From Vreelandella arcis (GTDB lineage Bacteria > Pseudomonadota > Gammaproteobacteria > Pseudomonadales > Halomonadaceae): a stretch of DNA of 64,000 bases. Location: NCBI RefSeq assembly GCF_900103865.1, contig NZ_FNII01000004.1, forward strand, positions 1 through 64,000. Reading direction: 5' to 3'. Below, piece after piece: positions 59,368 to 64,000 of the stretch (within the stretch, counting starts at the first letter, position 1; each line of letters opens with the position of its first letter). The notes under the pieces were generated by a model. That model was not told the origin of the DNA, searched no databases, and saw only the letters and a program-made list of their open reading frames with translations. A program made the translations under genes and the position numbers.

Positions 59368-60259
59368 CCCTTAACCTAAGCCGCCGCCCTTCCATCGCCG
59401 CTAGCGCTACCCCGCTTAACATCAGCGGGAGCGCTAGCAGGAAGCCGCTGGAGACCGGTATGCCAAACAGCACCCAATCGGCGAGCACGGGCCACACCAG
59501 GGCAATATATTCAAAAGGTGCCAAACGTGACGCTTCGGCGTAGCGCAGGGCTAATGTCATCGCAATATGCGCAGCACCGCCAAACAGGCCCGATAGCACT
59601 AAAAGCGCAAACTCCACCCGACTGAGCGCGGCCCAACCCAGCGGTAGTGTCGCCAATCCGGCCAGCGCCGCCACCAAAATAAAGTAGAAAGCGATTGAGG
59701 CGGCACTCTCCGTTCGCGAAATACGCCTCACGGTTAGTAACGCCCCAGCGGTTAATAGCGCACTCAGTGCCCCCAGCGCGTAACCGGTCACTTGGCCACT
59801 ACTGGAACCGGCATTGAGCCCAGGCAATATCAGCACGGCGACCCCGGCAAGCGCCAGCACTACGCCGCCCGCACGATTAAGCGAGAAGCGCTCGCCCAGC
59901 AGCAGCACACCACCTACCGCCATAAAGACCGGCGTTAGCTGGGCTAATAGTGTCGCCTCGGCGACTGGCAGTAGCGCCACCGCCGCAAAGGAGGCAAACA
60001 TTGCCGCCGCCCCTAACCCCGAGCGTAACGCATGCCCCAGCGGACGACGCGTGGCCAACCCCTGTGGAAACTCCCGCCGAAGCAAAAGGAAAACAAAAAT
60101 CGGTAGCAGCGCAAACAGCGAGCGGAAAAATACTGACTGGCCCACCGGCACTTCGTCGCTCACCGCCTTGATGCACACCAGCATGCCGGTAAATAACACG
60201 CCAGACAGCACCCGCAATCCAATCCCCAACCCAGGACGCGCTTCTTCATCTCCCTGCAT
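59345..60259 (-). CDS. EamA/DMT family transporter
   Basis: Inner-membrane drug/metabolite transporter, usually an exporter of amino acids or other small metabolites; the substrate is unknown. The 304-residue sequence contains two EamA repeats and about ten hydrophobic helices. Signatures include the VFFRSLFALLPIFVFLLLRR region in the first repeat and the paired FEYIALVWPVLADWVLFG segment in the second. The C-terminal tail is basic (RRLRLRAKRPLRQ). It converges on the ABC ATPase gene and has a promoter region at about 60260-60360. Confidence 0.88.
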   Translation of the reverse strand: MQGDEEARPGLGIGLRVLSGVLFTGMLVCIKAVSDEVPVGQSVFFRSLFALLPIFVFLLLRREFPQGLATRRPLGHALRSGLGAAAMFASFAAVALLPVAEATLLAQLTPVFMAVGGVLLLGERFSLNRAGGVVLALAGVAVLILPGLNAGSSSGQVTGYALGALSALLTAGALLTVRRISRTESAASIAFYFILVAALAGLATLPLGWAALSRVEFALLVLSGLFGGAAHIAMTLALRYAEASRLAPFEYIALVWPVLADWVLFGIPVSSGFLLALPLMLSGVALAAMEGRRLRLRAKRPLRQ

Positions 60260-60371
60260 TCGTCAATATCCTTATGCGCCAATACGCCAACATTAAACTG
60301 AGCATCTGTTCAGTAAACGCCATTAAGACGCATTAGCGTCTATAATAAAACCCTTAGTAGCGATGAGCTGC

Positions 60372-60410
60372 ATAAAAAACGCCCCAACACCAAAGGGTGC
60401 AGGGGCGTTT
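60372..60410 (-). terminator. Intrinsic terminator of dnaJ
   Basis: Stem AAACGCCCC/GGGGCGTTT (60377-60385 with 60402-60410) with an inner TGCACC/GGTG extension, followed on the minus strand by TTTTTTATG. It lies 24 nt after the dnaJ stop. Confidence 0.9.
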
Positions 60411-60433
60411 AAAAGCCTTAAGGCGAAGCGCCG

Positions 60434-61585
60434 TTAAGCCTTCATATCTTCAAAGAACTTTTTCACACTATCGAAAAAGCCGGATTTTTTCGGCGAGTGG
60501 CTGTGGCTGTTGCTACCTTCCAAACTCTCTTGGAACTGGCGCAGCAAGTCACGTTGCTTCTCGTCGAGCTTGACGGGCGTTTCAACGACCACTTTACACA
60601 GCAAGTCGCCTGGCGCTCCGCCACGCACGGGTTTAACCCCTTTGCCACGCAAACGGAACAGTCTGCCCGTTTGGGTTTCCGGCGGAATTTTAAGCTTCAC
60701 GCGACCGTCAAGCGTCGGCACTTCCAACTCACCGCCGAGGGCGGCATCAACAAAGTTGATCGGCACGTCACACTGTAAGTGTCTGCCGTCGCGCTGGAAG
60801 ATATGGTGCTTCTTGATGGCCACCTGGACATACAGATCGCCGGGAGGCCCACCATTGATGCCGCTTTCGCCTTCCGCGTTAAGACGAATACGGTCGCCGG
60901 TATCCACACCCGGTGGAATCTTCACTGATAGCGTACGGGTCTCGCGCACGCGCCCTTCAGCATTACACTTATGGCACGGCACCTTGATGTGCTGGCCGGA
61001 ACCATGGCACGTCGGGCAGGTTTGCTGAACGGCAAAAAAGCCCTGCTGCATGCGCACCTGGCCGTGGCCATGACACGTCGGGCAGGTGTCTTTACTTGAG
61101 CCTGGCTCGGCACCGCCACCGTCGCAGCGGTCGCATTCAATATGCCGCGGCACGCGAATATCGACGGTGGTACCGGCCACCGCATTTTCCAAATCCAGCT
61201 CTAGGTTGTAGCGCAGGTCAGAGCCGCGCGCCGGGGCGTTGGGGCCACGCCGACGGCCACCACCGCCGAAAATATCACCAAACACATCGCCGAAGATGTC
61301 GCTGAAATCACCAGCGCCACCGCCGCCGAAACCACCGCCACCAAAGCCGCCGCCTTGGCCGTCGACGCCGGCATGACCAAACTGGTCGTAGGCCGCACGT
61401 TTTTCGCTGTCGGTTAAGACTTCGTAGGCTTCCGATACCTCGCGGAATTTCTCGGCGGCGGTGTCGTCATCCGGGTTTCGATCGGGGTGATATTTTTGCG
61501 CCAGGCGACGGTAGGCCTTTTTGATCTCTTTCTGATCGGCCCCTTTCTCGACACCCAGGACTTCGTAATAATCGCGCTGGGACAT
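60434..61585 (-). CDS. dnaJ: Chaperone protein DnaJ
   Basis: Hsp40 co-chaperone that delivers substrates to DnaK and stimulates its ATPase. The 383-residue protein has the J domain with HPD (KYHPDRN), a Gly/Phe linker (about 75-115), four CxxCxGxG zinc repeats ([32 protein letters not shown]) and two C-terminal beta domains. It is 124 nt downstream of dnaK and probably cotranscribed with it, with a hairpin in between. Confidence 0.97.
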   Translation of the reverse strand: MSQRDYYEVLGVEKGADQKEIKKAYRRLAQKYHPDRNPDDDTAAEKFREVSEAYEVLTDSEKRAAYDQFGHAGVDGQGGGFGGGGFGGGGAGDFSDIFGDVFGDIFGGGGRRRGPNAPARGSDLRYNLELDLENAVAGTTVDIRVPRHIECDRCDGGGAEPGSSKDTCPTCHGHGQVRMQQGFFAVQQTCPTCHGSGQHIKVPCHKCNAEGRVRETRTLSVKIPPGVDTGDRIRLNAEGESGINGGPPGDLYVQVAIKKHHIFQRDGRHLQCDVPINFVDAALGGELEVPTLDGRVKLKIPPETQTGRLFRLRGKGVKPVRGGAPGDLLCKVVVETPVKLDEKQRDLLRQFQESLEGSNSHSHSPKKSGFFDSVKKFFEDMKA

Positions 61586-61660
61586 GGGTCCTACGCCTCC
61601 TGGTTAGCTATGCATTCAACTACACATTTAACTACGTGCGTCTTAGCCGCGGAAACAGCA

Positions 61661-61682
61661 ACGCGGGAGTTGCCTCCCGCGT
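61661..61682 (-). other. Hairpin between dnaK and dnaJ
   Basis: 8-bp stem ACGCGGGA/TCCCGCGT with a GTTGCC loop. It has no strong T run, so it may partly attenuate dnaJ or protect the dnaK mRNA end, giving the usual dnaK excess over dnaJ. Confidence 0.55.
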
Positions 61683-61709
61683 CACCGCTTTCCTTGGCAG
61701 AAAGAGGGG

Positions 61710-63644
61710 TTACTGTTTTTTCTGATCGTCGTTGACTTCTTCGTACTCGGCGTCAACCACGTCTTCATCAGGTTTGCTGTTGGCCTGATCAGCACCTTCT
61801 TCACCCTGCTGCTCGGCGCCTTCTGCCTGCTCGGCGTACATTTTCTGCGCCAGCTGGCCGGAGGCTTCGGTCAGCGCGTCGAGTTTTTGCTGGATAAGCT
61901 CTTGGTCGTCACCTTTAGTGGCTTCTTCCAACTCGGTGATCGCGGTTTCGATGGACTGCTTCTCGTCATCGGTCGCTTTATCACCGGCTTCTTCCAGCGT
62001 TTTACGCGTGGCGTGAATCATGCCGTCCGCTTGGTTACGCAGTTGCACCAGCGCTTCGAACTTTTTGTCCTCTTCCGCGTGAGCTTCCGCATCGCTGACC
62101 ATCTGATCAATTTCTTCTTCCGACAAGCCGCTAGATGCTTTGATGACGATGGACTGCTCTTTACCGGTGGCCTTGTCTTTGGCCGACACGTTCAGAATAC
62201 CGTTGGCATCCAGGTCAAACGCGACTTCGATCTGCGGCACACCACGCGGCGCGGGCGGAATATCGGCAAGATCAAAGCGACCCAGCGATTTGTTCTGCGA
62301 CACTTGCTTACGCTCACCCTGAACGGCGTGGATGGTCACCGCCGTTTGGTTGTCATCCGCGGTGGAGAAGGTTTGCGTCTTCTTCGTCGGGATGGTGGTG
62401 TTTTTGTCGATCAGCGGCGTCATAACGCCACCCAAGGTTTCGATACCCAGGGTTAGCGGCGTGACGTCCAGCAGCAGCACGTCTTTAACATCGCCACCCA
62501 ATACACCGCCTTGGATCGCCGCACCCACGGCCACGGCTTCGTCCGGATTCACATCTTTACGCGCTTCCTTGCCGAAGAACTCAGCGGCTTTCTGCTGAAC
62601 CATCGGCATGCGGGTCTGACCGCCGACCAGGATCACGTCATCAATCTCTGAAGCCGAGAGGCCAGCATCTTTCAGTGCTACCTTGCACGGCTCAAGCGAG
62701 CGCTGAACCAAGTCGTCTACCAGCGATTCCAGCTTGGCACGTGTTACCTTCACGTTAAGGTGCTTGGGACCGGTGTTATCCGCCGTGATGTACGGCAGGT
62801 TAACGTCGGTTTGCTGAGCACTGGAAAGCTCGATTTTGGCTTTCTCTGCCGCTTCTTTCAGGCGCTGCATGGCGAGATTGTCGCCGGACAGGTCAATGCC
62901 GCTGTCGGACTTGAACTGGTCAACCAAGTAGTTGATCAGCGCCAGGTCAAAGTCTTCGCCGCCCAAGAAGGTGTCGCCGTTGGTGGCCAACACTTCAAAC
63001 TGGGTTTCACCGTCTACGTCAGCGACTTCGATGATCGAGATATCGAAGGTACCGCCGCCCAGGTCGTATACCGCGATGGTTTTATCGCCACGCGATTTAT
63101 CCATCCCGTAGGCGAGCGCCGCAGCAGTCGGCTCGTTGATAATCCGCTTAACGTCCAGACCAGCGATGCGACCGGCATCTTTTGTCGCTTGGCGCTGGCT
63201 GTCGTTGAAGTAAGCCGGCACGGTGATAACAGCCTCGGTGACGGTTTCGCCGAGGTAGTCTTCAGCCGTCTTCTTCATTTTCTTGAGCACTTCCGCGCTA
63301 ACCTGCGGCGGTGCCATCTTTTGGCCTTTCACTTCCACCCAAGCATCACCGTTATCCGCTTCGGTGATTTTGTACGGCACCATTTTAATGTCTTTTTGAA
63401 CGACGTCGTCTTTAAAGCGACGGCCAATCAGACGCTTAATAGCGTACAGGGTGTTTTCCGGGTTGGTGACCGCTTGGCGCTTGGCCGCTTGACCAACAAG
63501 CGTCTCACCGTCTTCGGTATACGCGATGATAGACGGCGTCGTACGACCGCCTTCCGCGTTTTCAATTACTTTTGCACTGTCTCCATCAAGCACCGACACA
63601 CAAGAGTTGGTGGTGCCCAAATCGATACCAATAATGCGACCCAT
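61710..63644 (-). CDS. dnaK: Chaperone protein DnaK
   Basis: Hsp70 chaperone; ATP-driven folding and sigma-32 control. The 644-residue protein has the nucleotide-binding domain with [22 protein letters not shown] and VGGQTRMP, the substrate-binding domain and the C-terminal helical lid, ending in an acidic EEVNDD-rich tail. A sigma-32 promoter lies 72 nt upstream (63716-63743). It follows grpE, the same grpE-dnaK-dnaJ order as in Pseudomonas. Confidence 0.98.
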   Translation of the reverse strand: MGRIIGIDLGTTNSCVSVLDGDSAKVIENAEGGRTTPSIIAYTEDGETLVGQAAKRQAVTNPENTLYAIKRLIGRRFKDDVVQKDIKMVPYKITEADNGDAWVEVKGQKMAPPQVSAEVLKKMKKTAEDYLGETVTEAVITVPAYFNDSQRQATKDAGRIAGLDVKRIINEPTAAALAYGMDKSRGDKTIAVYDLGGGTFDISIIEVADVDGETQFEVLATNGDTFLGGEDFDLALINYLVDQFKSDSGIDLSGDNLAMQRLKEAAEKAKIELSSAQQTDVNLPYITADNTGPKHLNVKVTRAKLESLVDDLVQRSLEPCKVALKDAGLSASEIDDVILVGGQTRMPMVQQKAAEFFGKEARKDVNPDEAVAVGAAIQGGVLGGDVKDVLLLDVTPLTLGIETLGGVMTPLIDKNTTIPTKKTQTFSTADDNQTAVTIHAVQGERKQVSQNKSLGRFDLADIPPAPRGVPQIEVAFDLDANGILNVSAKDKATGKEQSIVIKASSGLSEEEIDQMVSDAEAHAEEDKKFEALVQLRNQADGMIHATRKTLEEAGDKATDDEKQSIETAITELEEATKGDDQELIQQKLDALTEASGQLAQKMYAEQAEGAEQQGEEGADQANSKPDEDVVDAEYEEVNDDQKKQ

Positions 63645-63715
63645 AATAAGAACCTCGAATTCGGTTGTTTCAATACGTAAAACTAATTGCGGATTTACCG
63701 CAGGGTTGCCCTCTT

Positions 63716-63743
63716 ATTTGGGGGCCACCTGTGACTTTTCAAG
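63716..63743 (-). promoter_or_regulatory. Sigma-32 heat-shock promoter of dnaK
   Basis: On the minus strand CTTGAAA (63743-63737), a 13-bp spacer and CCCCAAAT (63723-63716) match the sigma-32 consensus CTTGAAA-N13-15-CCCCATNT closely. It gives dnaK its own heat-shock transcript independent of grpE. Confidence 0.85.
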
Positions 63744-63765
63744 GCTTTTTTTCGCCTTAATCGCG

Positions 63766-64000
63766 CTATGACTCACTCGCTTTTTGACTAACGACCACCA
63801 TGGCGGGGCGCACCAAGCGTCCGTTTAGCGAGTACCCTTTCTGCATCACTTCCATGACGGTATTGGGCTCAAGCTCAGGATTCGGCACCATCGCCATGGC
63901 TTCGTGAACTTGAGGGTCGAACGGCTCGCCCTGGGGCTCAATGCTTTCGACGCCGAATTTATGCAGCACGTCGAGCTGCATTTTCAACGTCATGGAGACA
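63766..64000 (-). CDS. grpE: Nucleotide exchange factor GrpE (C-terminal part)
   Basis: Releases ADP from DnaK. Only the C-terminal 77 or so residues are inside the window; the frame continues past position 64000. The family blocks GVESIEPQGEPFDPQVHEAM, VMEVMQKGYSLNGRLVRPAMVVVS (shown in two parts) and the beta-wing GRLVRPAMV are present. Its stop is 121 nt upstream of dnaK. A small AAGGC/GCCTT hairpin (63741-63758) lies between them. Confidence 0.93.
   Translation of the reverse strand, partial: VSMTLKMQLDVLHKFGVESIEPQGEPFDPQVHEAMAMVPNPELEPNTVMEVMQKGYSLNGRLVRPAMVVVSQKASES

Overview
The window looks like chromosomal DNA of a gammaproteobacterium related to Halomonas or Pseudomonas (best guess Halomonadaceae). 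This rests on gene order and protein similarity recognised by eye, not on a database search. Two blocks support it. The dksA-gluQ-small membrane ORF-cbrA-cbrB-(sRNA)-pcnB-folK-panB-panC order is typical of pseudomonad-like bacteria. The rlmE-ftsH-folP-glmM-tpiA-secG-tRNA-Leu(GAG)-tRNA-fMet-rimP-nusA-infB-rbfA-truB-rpsO-pnp order is the classic gammaproteobacterial block. Most of the window is GC-rich and gene-dense core genome. Two stretches look like later additions.

Layout. 1-388: minus-strand leader and tandem promoters of an rRNA operon whose 16S gene lies just outside the left edge. 389-9180: tyrS, divergent anmK, pilU/pilT (twitching motility), then the plus-strand run yggS-proC-yggT-metX-metW. 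9127-11108: sfsA and an aminotransferase on the minus strand. 11160-17159: dksA, gluQ, a small membrane protein and the CbrA/CbrB two-component system. 17239-17850: a sigma-54 promoter, a CbrB-like operator and a CA-rich small RNA that I read as a CrcZ homologue (carbon catabolite repression through Hfq/Crc). 17979-23505: pcnB, folK, pantothenate genes panBCD and a thiolase.

23506-30871 is an accessory interval. It holds a 1661-residue signalling protein (degenerate kinase domain, ATPase, long helical region, GAF, diguanylate cyclase), a decayed LysR gene and an MFS exporter. 30988-46856 is the transcription/translation block on the minus strand, with tpiA, glmM, folP, ftsH and rlmE. yhbY diverges from rlmE, and greA-carB-carA follow on the minus strand. 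Between carA and dapB sits a type II restriction-modification pair (52744-54936), which interrupts the usual dapB-carA neighbourhood. The right end holds dapB, a DUF2218 gene divergent from an iron-siderophore-type ABC transporter, a DMT exporter, and dnaJ-dnaK-grpE with a clear sigma-32 promoter in front of dnaK. grpE is cut by the window edge.

Functional themes are gene expression machinery, carbon/nitrogen hierarchy control (CbrAB and the sRNA), cofactor and amino-acid synthesis, iron uptake and protein quality control. The most interesting non-routine items are the CrcZ-like RNA with its promoter and operator, the pseudokinase-diguanylate cyclase giant, and the inserted R-M pair with an HTH-fused methyltransferase.
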